Shown here: positions 8,273 to 15,975 of the stretch, piece by piece
How positions within the stretch are numbered: position 1 is the stretch's first letter
Layout of the letters: each line of letters starts with the position of its first letter
Assembly: GCA_050699595.1 (NCBI GenBank)
Contig: JBOHFI010000024.1
Coordinates: 1-64,000, forward strand
Origin: GCA-003244245 sp050699595
Lineage (GTDB): Bacteria > Actinomycetota > Actinomycetes > Mycobacteriales > Pseudonocardiaceae
Length of the DNA: 64,000 nucleotides
Direction of reading: 5' to 3'
Notes under the pieces: model-generated
Databases searched by the model: none
Told to the model about the DNA's origin: nothing
The model's input: the letters and a program-made list of their open reading frames with translations, nothing else
Position numbers and translations under genes: made by a program

Positions 8273-9191
8273 CGTCGTCCTCTCGATCCGCATAGAGCTC
8301 GGTTGCCAGGGTGGCAATCATTTCTCTCGATTCTCCCTCGCCCAGCGCGGTCTTCGCCAGCATCCCCAGGATGCGCTGGTAGGACTCGATCTCCTCGAGC
8401 GTCTCCAGGAACAGGCAGGAGGTCTCGTTCTCCAGATACACCACCGGCTTGAAATCGGCGAACTCCATCAACGTGAACGCCCCCGTGACCGCGGCGTGCG
8501 CGCCGAGTGCGGCCGGCACCACCCGCAGGGTGAGGTAGGGGCGCATCGACATCCGCAGCAGGTGGTGCAACTGCTCGGACATCACCGCCGGGCCGCCCAC
8601 CGGCAGCCGCAGCGCGAACTCGTGCAGGTAGAAGGCGAAGCGTGGCGGGTCGTTCCGACTGAACAGGCTCTGGCGGGCCAGCCGGGCGGCCACCCGATCG
8701 TTCACCTCTTGGTCCGGCATGTCTCCCAACCGGCTGATCAGCGCGCGGGCGTAGTCACCGGTCTGCAACAGGCCGGGCACGCCCGGCTCCTGGAACTCGC
8801 TGATCGCCACCGCCTTGGTCTCGTGATCGATGTACGTCACGAGTTGCGGGGGCAGCCGGGAGCCGTGCTGCTGGAACCAGCCCGGGACGTGCTGCTCGTC
8901 GCAGAGCGCGAGCAACCGGTCGCGCTCGGTGCCCGTCACCCGGCACATCGCCAGGAACCCCGCCACCTGCACCGGGGTCGCGGCGCGCTTGCCGGTCAGC
9001 AGCCGGGATATCCAGCTCGGCGACAAGCCCAGCTGGTGCGCGGCCTGCCTGCCGTTGAGCCCGACCCGGTCCATCGCCCGGCGCAGTCCCTCGCCGAGCT
9101 CGCGGCTGCGGACCGTCGGCTCGCGGTCTTGCATGATGACCTCCCGCCGCAGACCGTAAACCTGCTGGCGGACAGATTCCGGCATCACCAC
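8259..9191 (-). CDS. XRE-family transcriptional regulator, Scr1 type (DUF5753)
   Basis: The 310-residue protein has an N-terminal helix-turn-helix (residues ~25-85, LNGRQAAHQLGLSPSWISRLLTGKR). It continues with the DUF5753 sensor-like region, containing YIDHETKAVAISEFQEPGVPGLLQTGDYARAL and FLHE/PAALGAHAAVTGAFTLMEF segments. It overlaps the DUF397 gene downstream and is divergent from the small gene at 9291. Scr1-type regulators with DUF397 partners are abundant in Streptomyces and Pseudonocardiaceae, where some control differentiation or antibiotic genes. No target is evident here. Confidence 0.88.
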   Translation of the reverse strand: MVMPESVRQQVYGLRREVIMQDREPTVRSRELGEGLRRAMDRVGLNGRQAAHQLGLSPSWISRLLTGKRAATPVQVAGFLAMCRVTGTERDRLLALCDEQHVPGWFQQHGSRLPPQLVTYIDHETKAVAISEFQEPGVPGLLQTGDYARALISRLGDMPDQEVNDRVAARLARQSLFSRNDPPRFAFYLHEFALRLPVGGPAVMSEQLHHLLRMSMRPYLTLRVVPAALGAHAAVTGAFTLMEFADFKPVVYLENETSCLFLETLEEIESYQRILGMLAKTALGEGESREMIATLATELYADREDDDDRA

Positions 9192-9290
9192 TCACGATGT
9201 CGCCCGATTGAGTATTGCGTGCTCCAGGGACAACGCGTTTAGTCATCGTGGGCGGGAGCGGATCTCGCCAGACTCTTCAGGAGGTAACCG

Positions 9291-9623
9291 ATGGACACGA
9301 CCTCGCCGGTGGTTACCGACGCATTCCGCCTGCTCTGCCGCGATCTCTACGAGCATCTGGAAGAGGCGGAATGCCTGGCGAGCAAGTTTACCGAGTGGTG
9401 CGACGAGGATGTGGCCACGGCCCGCAAGCTGATCCCCGACCTGATCACCGTCATCCGCGGGCTGGTACTCGAACACCAGACGACGCCCAGCGGCAACTGC
9501 CGGACCTGCCCGTCGGCGTGGCCCTGCCCGGTGGTGACGACGATCCACGCACTGGTCAAAGACCCGGACCGGGAGTTCGTCGCGCTCGTCCACCGGGCGA
9601 ACGATGTGGCATCCCCCCGTTGA
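9291..9623 (+). CDS. Small cysteine-containing protein next to an XRE/DUF397 pair
   Basis: The 110-residue acidic, helical protein is preceded by a strong AGGAGG ribosome-binding site at 9280-9285, six bases before the ATG. It carries a C-terminal CRTCPSAWPCP motif that could bind a metal or form disulfides. It is divergent from the XRE gene at 9191. Similar small proteins commonly flank Scr1-type regulators in actinomycetes. The function is unknown. Confidence 0.65.
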   Translation: MDTTSPVVTDAFRLLCRDLYEHLEEAECLASKFTEWCDEDVATARKLIPDLITVIRGLVLEHQTTPSGNCRTCPSAWPCPVVTTIHALVKDPDREFVALVHRANDVASPR

Positions 9624-9657
9624 GAGGGATCCGGGCAGCGCTCGATGTCTTCGGATG

Positions 9658-10782
9658 TCAACCCACCGGCCATCGATGGTTGCCCTCTGGTGTGTCCAAC
9701 CAGATCACTTGACGTTGTGGCATGACGGTCAGGCCGAAGCGCTCGCGGGGCGGGGCGCTGAGTGCCCTCCATGTCTGATGGATGGTCTCGATCTCGTCCC
9801 AGAGTCGGCGTGGCCCGAACTGGGTGAGCTCGCCCTCGGATGTGATATGAGCGTGTGACCCGTCGGGCGCACTGATCACGAGATTGGGTAGGTCGCCGTC
9901 GCGATAGCCGTGCGCGAGGCCGGGGATGGTCAGGTCGAGGAAGAATCGGAAGTCGTTGTCGTAGTACGCGCTGCTGGGCAGCTCCGTGGTGCGCGTGGGC
10001 CACCGTGGCTCATCAGCCAAGACAACCGAGCGTCCACCGGACGAGGCATTCGGGGTGGTGCGGTGACGCATGAAATAGCCTGGCCCGACGAAGGGCCCCT
10101 GTGCGCTGCCCTGGCCGGTAACGGTGAGTTTAGCCAGACCGGACAAGACCGGGGCCAGGATGACGCCCCCGGTTCGGGTCTGGTCGGTCCAAGCCGGCGG
10201 GATACCGGTCACGCCGAAGGTGACGATGATGCGGTCGTAGGGAGCGCGGTTCGGATATCCTTGTGCACCGTCGGCAGTGATCACGTTCGGGGTGTAGCCG
10301 CAACGCCGCAACCGGTCCCGGGCGGCGATGGTGAGGTCGGGGTCGACGTCGATGCTGGTCACCTGTGCGGAGCCGAGGCGCTCGCACAACAGGGCAGCGG
10401 TGTAGCCGGTGCCGGTGGCCACTTGGAGGACCCGGTGGCCGTCCTCGACCTGAAGCGCCTGCACCATCATCGCCACGAGGCTGGGCATGGTGCCCGAGGA
10501 GGTGACGGCGTCGGGTCGGCGCTGGGTGATCAGTGTTGTATCGGAGTAAACCAGCCGTAGCCAACGCTCCCGATCGGTCTCGCCGTCGATGTGTTCACTG
10601 GCCTGGTAGTACGCCGGTACCAGCACGTGCCGGGGCACCGCGAGGAACGCGCGGCGCCAGCGGTCGTCGGTGAGCGTGCCGTCGTTCATCAAGGCGGTGA
10701 CCATCTCGCGGCGTAGGGCGCGGGTCTTGTCGGAGTCGACGGCGGTGCCGGGGTCTTGGTCGATGGCCGGTATGTCGGTCAC
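9658..10782 (-). CDS. PIMT-type methyltransferase of the first graspetide locus
   Basis: The GTG at 10782 overlaps the ATP-grasp stop (GTGA), which fixes the start. The family is the protein-L-isoaspartate-methyltransferase-like enzyme of ATP-grasp peptide systems (TIGR04188-like). The N-terminus has RRAFLAVPRHVLVPAYY and LVYSDTTLITQ. The SAM loop reads VLQVATGTGYTAALL, where the family usually has VLEVGTGTGY. TSIDVDP is the acidic ribose-binding strand. The C-terminal third includes RLWDEIETIHQTW and RFGLTVMPQRQVIWLD. In fuscimiditide biosynthesis such an enzyme methylates an Asp that then cyclises to aspartimide. That chemistry is inferred here. Confidence 0.85.
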   Translation of the reverse strand: MTDIPAIDQDPGTAVDSDKTRALRREMVTALMNDGTLTDDRWRRAFLAVPRHVLVPAYYQASEHIDGETDRERWLRLVYSDTTLITQRRPDAVTSSGTMPSLVAMMVQALQVEDGHRVLQVATGTGYTAALLCERLGSAQVTSIDVDPDLTIAARDRLRRCGYTPNVITADGAQGYPNRAPYDRIIVTFGVTGIPPAWTDQTRTGGVILAPVLSGLAKLTVTGQGSAQGPFVGPGYFMRHRTTPNASSGGRSVVLADEPRWPTRTTELPSSAYYDNDFRFFLDLTIPGLAHGYRDGDLPNLVISAPDGSHAHITSEGELTQFGPRRLWDEIETIHQTWRALSAPPRERFGLTVMPQRQVIWLDTPEGNHRWPVG

Positions 10783-11738
10783 GCCGGCCTCCCCTTCAAT
10801 GTGGCCGCGAGGGCACGCGAGATGGGTTGCCCGGTCTGATGCTCGATCCATCCCCATTGGCCATTCGGATTGATTTCGATGAACTGATGTCCCTGATCGG
10901 TGAGGACGAAATCCAGGGCGCCGAAGACGAGACCGAGGGAGCGCATCAGCCGGTGAACTGCCACGAGCACGGTGTCGGGTAGCTCGCAGGGTCGGTAGGT
11001 GATATTGTCGTAGCTACTACGCCAATCCAACTCGCCGGGGTTGTCAATACGGGTGGCGAAAACCGACTCACCAATCACGGTCACCCGGAGATCGGCCATC
11101 TTCACTAGTTTAGCCTGGAACAGGTGCGCGGTTGCGGTAATGGAGGGGTCGCGGTATCGGTCCGGTGGCACGTCGCTGGTGTACACCACTCCGGACAGTC
11201 GCCCGTCCGCAGCGCGGGGCATCCGCGCGTAGAGGGTCTTGGTGACGATCCCGTGGGGCTGCTTGGCCGCAAAGTCCGCAACGGCGTGCGGGTCGTTGGT
11301 GACCAGTGTCGGTGGCACAGTCAGACCAGCCGCAGTGGCGTATGCGAGCTGGCGGGGTTTGTATTCGGCCTGCTGCACGCGGCTGGGTGGGTTGATCCAG
11401 GTAGCAGGTAGAGATTCCAGGACTCCCCAGAACCCGAACCGTGCTTGCCCCTCGCACCAAGGAACCATCTCCAAGGGGATGCACGTGTCGAACTCGAAGC
11501 GCCCCGGTCGTCGATAGTAGATAGCCCTTACTTCGTCGAGCGACACACCGTTCAGCTCAGCGCGCCACTCGTCGTGTGGCCCGATCTCGCCGACGAGCGT
11601 TACTTCGATGGGGAATTGTGCGGCGTCCAGCCGCAGGAACGGAACCCGTTCATCGTGTAAGTGGGTGAGCACCATGTCTGCGGTAGGGTCCACGGGTGCC
11701 GTCAGCACCAGCACCCGTGGATGACGAATTCGCGTCAT
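10779..11738 (-). CDS. ATP-grasp peptide ligase (graspetide maturase, SAV_5884 family)
   Basis: The 319-residue ATP-grasp enzyme has an N-terminal RVLVLTAPVDPTADMVLTHL. It then carries IYYRRPGRFEFD, an ATP-binding segment GIVTKTLYARMP, and the metal-binding C-terminus FGALDFVLTDQGHQFIEINPNGQWGWIE. The family forms ester or amide links between acidic side chains and Thr/Ser or Lys in a ribosomal precursor. The start overlaps the precursor stop by one base, and the stop overlaps the methyltransferase start. The three genes therefore read as one tight operon. Confidence 0.9.
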   Translation of the reverse strand: MTRIRHPRVLVLTAPVDPTADMVLTHLHDERVPFLRLDAAQFPIEVTLVGEIGPHDEWRAELNGVSLDEVRAIYYRRPGRFEFDTCIPLEMVPWCEGQARFGFWGVLESLPATWINPPSRVQQAEYKPRQLAYATAAGLTVPPTLVTNDPHAVADFAAKQPHGIVTKTLYARMPRAADGRLSGVVYTSDVPPDRYRDPSITATAHLFQAKLVKMADLRVTVIGESVFATRIDNPGELDWRSSYDNITYRPCELPDTVLVAVHRLMRSLGLVFGALDFVLTDQGHQFIEINPNGQWGWIEHQTGQPISRALAATLKGRPA

Positions 11739-11977
11739 CAGTCATAGAACGGGTCGGTGTCGACCGAAATCGGATCCTTCCCGTCAGTCTCGGTAGGGCT
11801 GGATGCGGCCATCTGCTCCTGCGCGGTCAACTCCGATAACGGTCGACCATTGAATAGTGCCATTTGACACTCCTGGCCATACACCGCTGAGCGAACTGTC
11901 TCCGTCGGTATCGCCGAGGCAGGCACAGGAACCCGGAAGGTCAGACCGAATGGCTCGACATGCACACTGTTACTCAC
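11738..11977 (-). CDS. Graspetide precursor peptide 1
   Basis: The 79-residue peptide lies immediately upstream of the ATP-grasp gene. It has the leader motif EPFGLTFRVP (residues ~8-17), which corresponds to the conserved PFGL(R/T)F recognition motif of SAV_5884-type targets. A middle helix follows, then a C-terminal core (about 58-79) rich in Thr, Ser, Asp and Glu (SPTETDGKDPISVDTDPFYD). The acid and hydroxyl residues are the expected donors and acceptors for macroester links, and the DG step would be a natural aspartimide site. Link topology cannot be read from sequence. Confidence 0.82.
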   Translation of the reverse strand: MSNSVHVEPFGLTFRVPVPASAIPTETVRSAVYGQECQMALFNGRPLSELTAQEQMAASSPTETDGKDPISVDTDPFYD

Positions 11978-12280
11978 GTGTCATCCTCCTCATGCCTGGT
12001 GAGTCACGAACTCGTCTCGCCGGTTAAGCACGGTCGGCGCACGGCTATGCACCCGGGCCGCACAGTGCGGCACAGCACGCTGCGCCTGTCCGACCAGCGG
12101 CGGTCACCGTGCGTCCCCGCCGCCGATGGCGAAGCTACCCCTGCCGAGACGGCCTCCCCTCCTTGATCGTGCGGATACACAATTATGCAACAGATCATGG
12201 TAATATGACAAGAGCCGTTGACTAGGGGGCACACCCTCGGGACACTGGGTGTGCCATCCACCGACGGGGAGGGGAACCTC
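11978..12280. other. Divergent intergenic region upstream of graspetide locus 1
   Basis: The ~300 bases separate the precursor gene (minus) from the plus-strand DUF6879/XRE cassette, so promoters for both should lie here. The segment 12175-12215 is AT-rich (gatacacaattatgcaacagatcatggtaatatg in parts), consistent with a plus-strand promoter. No gene or RNA is recognised. Confidence 0.5.
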
Positions 12281-12472
12281 ATGAAACTCACGGTCACGAC
12301 CATCTGGAGCGCTTCGTGCGGAGACGACGACTGGTGTCCCGCCGAGTATCAGATCAAGGAGCGGCCCGGTATGCGCTACCTGGTTGCCAGGCCGACGACC
12401 GATCCGGACGTCCTCGCTGTGATCCCCAACGTCGGGCCGGGGGAGCTTGTTGTCGATCTTCCGGAGGCATGA
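12281..12472 (+). CDS. Small hypothetical protein of the DUF6879/XRE cassette
   Basis: The 63-residue protein starts at ATG 12281, preceded by GGGGAGGGGAACCTC, a strong ribosome-binding site. It contains SASCGDDDWCPAEYQI and ends in DPDVLAVIPNVGPGELVVDLPEA, without a recognised domain. Its stop overlaps the DUF6879 start (ATGA), placing it first in a three-gene coupled operon with DUF6879 and an XRE regulator. Confidence 0.7.
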   Translation: MKLTVTTIWSASCGDDDWCPAEYQIKERPGMRYLVARPTTDPDVLAVIPNVGPGELVVDLPEA

Positions 12473-13041
12473 TCGCGATGATGGGACCAGCAGAGCTGCG
12501 CGCCTACCTCAACACCAACTTCACGAGAACACTGTTCCGGCTGGAGACGCTGCCCAGCTACGAGGTGCCCTCCGAAGGGTCGGACTTCGCCCGCTACCTC
12601 GCCGGAGAACCCACGCCGAGCCCAGAGCGACATCAACGCTGGCTCGACCGGCTCGCTGACGAGGTATCCCGCGGCCTTCGTCGGCGCCGAGTCCATGTAG
12701 TGCGTCTGCCGCTGTCGGACTACTTACGATTCGAGTGTGAGTGGAGCTACGCGCTGAACCCGCACGAGGACATCCGAATATCGGCGCTCTCTACCGAGCG
12801 AACCGATCTGCAACGCCTCGTCGACGATGCCGGCGGAGACTTCTACCTTGTCGACGATGAGCACCTGATCCGCATGCACTACACCGCCGACAGGCAACCG
12901 CTAGGCGCAGAGGTCGACAGCTCGCCCGCTGTCGTCGCGGCATACCGGCGCATCGCGGATGTGCTCTGGTCTGAGGCTGAACCGTTCGGGCGGTGGTGGG
13001 CTGCGCACCCGCAATTCCACCGTGACCACCGCGCGGCGTGA
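12469..13041 (+). CDS. DUF6879 family protein
   Basis: The start is the ATG at 12469, overlapping the upstream stop. The 190-residue product has FRLETLPSYEVPSEGSDFARYLAGE near the N-terminus in two adjacent motifs. The later signatures are RVHVVRLPLSDYLRFECEW and DFYLVDDEHLIRMHY, all typical of DUF6879. This family sits almost always beside Scr1/DUF5753 regulators in actinomycetes, and here it overlaps the start of one. It is likely the effector-like partner of that regulator. Biochemical function is unknown. Confidence 0.85.
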   Translation: MIAMMGPAELRAYLNTNFTRTLFRLETLPSYEVPSEGSDFARYLAGEPTPSPERHQRWLDRLADEVSRGLRRRRVHVVRLPLSDYLRFECEWSYALNPHEDIRISALSTERTDLQRLVDDAGGDFYLVDDEHLIRMHYTADRQPLGAEVDSSPAVVAAYRRIADVLWSEAEPFGRWWAAHPQFHRDHRAA

Positions 13042-13886
13042 CGGTGAGCACAGGCCGCAGCAGCGGTCGCGACGAGCTGTCACGCTCGCTGAAGGACTTG
13101 CGGGAGGCCGCCCGCATGAAGCAGGTGCCCGCGGCGGCTGCCGTCGGTATCAGCCAATCCGGGCTGTCCCGAATTGAACTCGGCGGACTCCTGCCCACAC
13201 CGGAAACGGTCGAGGCGCTCGCGCGCCTCTACGGCGCCGACCCCGACACAAAGGCTCGGCTGGTGGAGTTGGCAACTGCGATCAGGCCTGAGCACCTGGA
13301 TTCGCGGATCATCATGCAGCGCGGGGTCAACCACTTCCAGAAACGTCTGGGGAAGATCGAGCGGTCATCGGCCCTGATCCGCGCCTATCAACCGAACATC
13401 ATCCTCGGGATGTTGCAGACCTCCCCCTACGCTGAGGTGGTGTTCACCTCCAGGGGCCGCACCGCCCGGCAGGCCGCTGACGGTGTGGCACATCGCCTCG
13501 CCCGACAAGCGGCTTTCGCTGAACTCGGCCGGGAGTGGGTGCTGATTCAGACAGAAGGTGCGCTGGACTGGTGTATCCGTGACGCGGCGCTGATGGCTCA
13601 GCAGGTCGACCACATCAGTGCGATGAGCCGGTTACCCAACGTGCGCATAGGGGTGATCGTCAGACGCACGCCAGCGAGCGTCCTCGCACCACATGGCTTC
13701 CACATCTTCGACAACCGCGCTGTGCAGGTCGGCACCAAGACCGCGACCGCGCTGATCGACAGTCAGGAGGACATCGCCACCTACAACGCACTGTGGGGTG
13801 AGCTTGAGCGTATGGCGGTGTGGGGTGACGAAGCGCGTGCGGTGTTTGAGCGGATCACGGGCGAGTACCGGGCGTTAGCACAGTGA
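13038..13886 (+). CDS. XRE-family regulator (Scr1 type, DUF5753)
   Basis: The GTG at 13038 overlaps the DUF6879 stop. The 282-residue protein has a helix-turn-helix (residues ~14-70, AAAAVGISQSGLSRIELGG). The DUF5753 region follows, with IRAYQPNIILGMLQTSPYAEVVF, RLARQAAFAEL and VGVIVRRTP-like segments. It closes the three-gene cassette and converges with hprA, whose stop is 75 bases away. It is a cytoplasmic DNA-binding regulator; its targets are not visible. Confidence 0.87.
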   Translation: MTVSTGRSSGRDELSRSLKDLREAARMKQVPAAAAVGISQSGLSRIELGGLLPTPETVEALARLYGADPDTKARLVELATAIRPEHLDSRIIMQRGVNHFQKRLGKIERSSALIRAYQPNIILGMLQTSPYAEVVFTSRGRTARQAADGVAHRLARQAAFAELGREWVLIQTEGALDWCIRDAALMAQQVDHISAMSRLPNVRIGVIVRRTPASVLAPHGFHIFDNRAVQVGTKTATALIDSQEDIATYNALWGELERMAVWGDEARAVFERITGEYRALAQ

Positions 13887-13960
13887 GTTCGTGCCTGTGC
13901 CGGACTCAACCACCTGGCCCTGGCGGTACCGGAAGCTCACCGCTGGTCAGTCTGTTCAGC

Positions 13961-14929
13961 TCACGCCACTCGGCAGGAGGGCTCGCGGCCAGCCAGGAAA
14001 TCGTGGAGGTTGTCCAGGACGAGCATGCCCATGGCGGTGCGGGTTTCCAGGGTTGCGCTACCCAGGTGGGGCAGCAGCACGGCGTTGTCCAGCTCGATGA
14101 GCTCGGCGGGGAGGTCGGGTTCGGCCTCGTAGACGTCGAGGCCGGCGCCGGCGATCGTCCCTGATCGCAGTGCGGAGATCAGCGCCTGCTGATCTACGAC
14201 ATCGCCGCGGGCGCTGTTGATCAGGAACGCGGTGGGCTTCATCCGGGCCAGCGCCGCGGCGTCGATGACGTGGGTGTTCTCGGTGCCGCCGGGCATGTGC
14301 AGGGACACGAAGTCGGCGACGGTCAGTACCTCCTCGAGGGTGTCCACGCGGCGGGCGCCGGGGATCCCGTGTTCGGGCTCGACGTCGGCCGGGTCGTAGA
14401 AGACCACCGGCATGCCGAAGCCGAAGTGTCCTCGGCGGGCCACCGCCACCCCGATCCGGCCCATGCCCAGGATGCCCAGCGTCTTGCCGGTGACATCAGC
14501 GCCCATCATGTGGGTGGGGCGCCAGCCGGTCCAGCGTCCGGCGCGGACCTCGCGCTCCCCTTCGCCGGCCCGACGGGCGACCATCAGCAGCAGCGTCATC
14601 GTGGTGTCCGCGGTGGTGTCGGTGAGCACCCGCGGGGTGTTGGTGACGACGATCCCGGCCTTGGCCGCGGCGGCGATGTCGATGTGGTTGTAGCCGACGC
14701 CGAAGTTGCCCAGGAACCTGGTCCGCAGCTCGCCGTCGAACAGCTCGGCCGGCAGCTTGTCGGACACGGTGGGCAACACCACATCGGCCTGCTCCAGCGC
14801 GGCCCGCAGCCCGTCGGGCCCCAGCGGCACATCGTCAGTGTTGAGCCGAACGTGCGGGAACCGCCGCGCCAGCTCCTGCTCAACCGGCGCCGGCCAGCGC
14901 CGGGTGACGACGATGACGGGCTCATCCAC
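13961..14929 (-). CDS. hprA: Hydroxypyruvate/glyoxylate reductase (D-2-hydroxyacid dehydrogenase)
   Basis: The 322-residue NAD(P)-dependent D-isomer 2-hydroxyacid dehydrogenase shows NFGVGYNHID in the substrate domain and GILGMGRIGVAVARR as the dinucleotide-binding glycine motif. The catalytic Arg is in NSARGDVVD, the Glu in DVYEAEPDLP and the His in LLPHLGSAT. It would reduce hydroxypyruvate to D-glycerate in the serine cycle, or glyoxylate to glycolate. The GTG at 14929 is used because GGAGGATCACC lies directly upstream. It is the last gene of the glyA-sgaA-mcl-mtkAB run, separated from mtkB by a repeat and a large hairpin. Confidence 0.85.
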   Translation of the reverse strand: MDEPVIVVTRRWPAPVEQELARRFPHVRLNTDDVPLGPDGLRAALEQADVVLPTVSDKLPAELFDGELRTRFLGNFGVGYNHIDIAAAAKAGIVVTNTPRVLTDTTADTTMTLLLMVARRAGEGEREVRAGRWTGWRPTHMMGADVTGKTLGILGMGRIGVAVARRGHFGFGMPVVFYDPADVEPEHGIPGARRVDTLEEVLTVADFVSLHMPGGTENTHVIDAAALARMKPTAFLINSARGDVVDQQALISALRSGTIAGAGLDVYEAEPDLPAELIELDNAVLLPHLGSATLETRTAMGMLVLDNLHDFLAGREPSCRVA

Positions 14930-15004
14930 GGTGATCCTCCAACAGCACGGTGATCCTCCAACAGGTCAGTGATCCTCCAACAGGTCAGTGATCCTCCAAC
15001 AGCG
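14928..15004 (-). repeat. Four tandem 19-bp repeats, each carrying an SD-like GGAGG
   Basis: On the plus strand the unit reads gtgatcctccaacag plus four variable bases, four times in a row. On the coding strand each unit is a CTGTTGGAGGATCAC, so the ribosome-binding site of hprA is present in four consecutive copies, the last one serving the GTG start. Copy number could influence expression or reflect slippage. Confidence 0.9.
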
Positions 15005-15013
15005 CAGTGCGAC

Positions 15014-15073
15014 GTTGGTGGTTCTTCAAGGCCGGCCAACCCCCGGGTTGGCCGGCCTTGAAGAACCACCAAC
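15014..15073 (-). terminator. 29-bp perfect palindrome across the mtkB stop codon
   Basis: Arm 15014-15042 is fully complementary to 15045-15073 with a two-base loop. The hairpin includes the last ~16 codons of mtkB and its stop. No T-run follows on the minus strand. It may act as a factor-assisted terminator or mRNA stabiliser between mtkB and hprA. Confidence 0.8.
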
Positions 15074-15964
15074 CAGGCCGTGCTCGGAGAGCACCCGGGC
15101 CACGGTCTCGCCGATGCACGACGGGTTGGGTGCCATCGTGATGCCGGCGGCGGCCAGGAGCTCCGTCTTCTCCTGGGCGGATTCCCCCACGGCGGACACG
15201 ATCGCGCCGGCGTGACCCATCTTGCGGCCCTTGGGGGCGGACAGCCCGGCGATGTAGGCGATCACCGGTTTGGTCATGTGATCGCGCACGTAGTCCGCAC
15301 CCTCGGCTTCCTGCGAGCCGCCGATCTCACCCACCAGCACCACCGCGTCGGTTCCCGGGTCGGCTTCGAACAGTTCCAGGTGGTCGCGGAACGAGGTCCC
15401 GTTGACGGGGTCGCCACCGATACCGACCGAGGTGGACACGCCGATGCCCAGCGCCTTCATCTGGGACGCGGCCTCGTAACCCAGCGTGCCCGAGCGCCCG
15501 ACTATCCCGATTCGTCCCGGCAGGTAGATGTGGCCGGGCATGATGCCCAGCAGCGCCCGCCCGGGTGAGATGGTGCCCGCGCAGTTGGGCCCGGTGAGCG
15601 TCATCCGTCCCTGGGCTTTGTAGCGCCGCATGTAGCGCTTGACCCGCATCATGTCCTGCATCGGAATGCCGTCGGTGACGCAGACACAGAAGCGGATCCC
15701 GGCGTCGGCGGCCTCCATGATGGAGTCCGCGGCGAACGGGGGCGGCACGAACACGATCGAGGCGCTCGCCCCGGTCTGCGCCACGGCCGCTTTCACGGTG
15801 TTGAACACCGGACGGTCCAGCACCAGCTCGCCGCCCTTGCCCGGAGTGACGCCGGCGACCACGGTGGTGCCGTAGTCGATCATCTCCTCGGTGTGGAAGC
15901 ACCCGATGCGCCCGGTGATGCCCTGCACCACCACGCGGGTGTGCTCGTCGATCAGGATGGCCAT
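15026..15964 (-). CDS. mtkB: Malate-CoA ligase alpha subunit (succinyl-CoA synthetase alpha family)
   Basis: The 312-residue protein has the CoA-binding GITGRIGCFHTEEMIDYGTTV in adjoining segments and VAGVTPGKGG. It also shows TGPNCAGTISPG, GRSGTLGYEAASQM and the phospho-histidine site GRKMGHAGAI. The same fold serves succinyl-CoA synthetase. Malate is preferred as substrate because the gene sits between malyl-CoA lyase and hydroxypyruvate reductase genes. Together with the beta subunit it would form malyl-CoA from malate, CoA and ATP. It begins 11 bases after mtkA ends. Confidence 0.8.
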   Translation of the reverse strand: MAILIDEHTRVVVQGITGRIGCFHTEEMIDYGTTVVAGVTPGKGGELVLDRPVFNTVKAAVAQTGASASIVFVPPPFAADSIMEAADAGIRFCVCVTDGIPMQDMMRVKRYMRRYKAQGRMTLTGPNCAGTISPGRALLGIMPGHIYLPGRIGIVGRSGTLGYEAASQMKALGIGVSTSVGIGGDPVNGTSFRDHLELFEADPGTDAVVLVGEIGGSQEAEGADYVRDHMTKPVIAYIAGLSAPKGRKMGHAGAIVSAVGESAQEKTELLAAAGITMAPNPSCIGETVARVLSEHGLVGGSSRPANPGVGRP

Positions 15965-15975
15965 GATCCTCCCCG

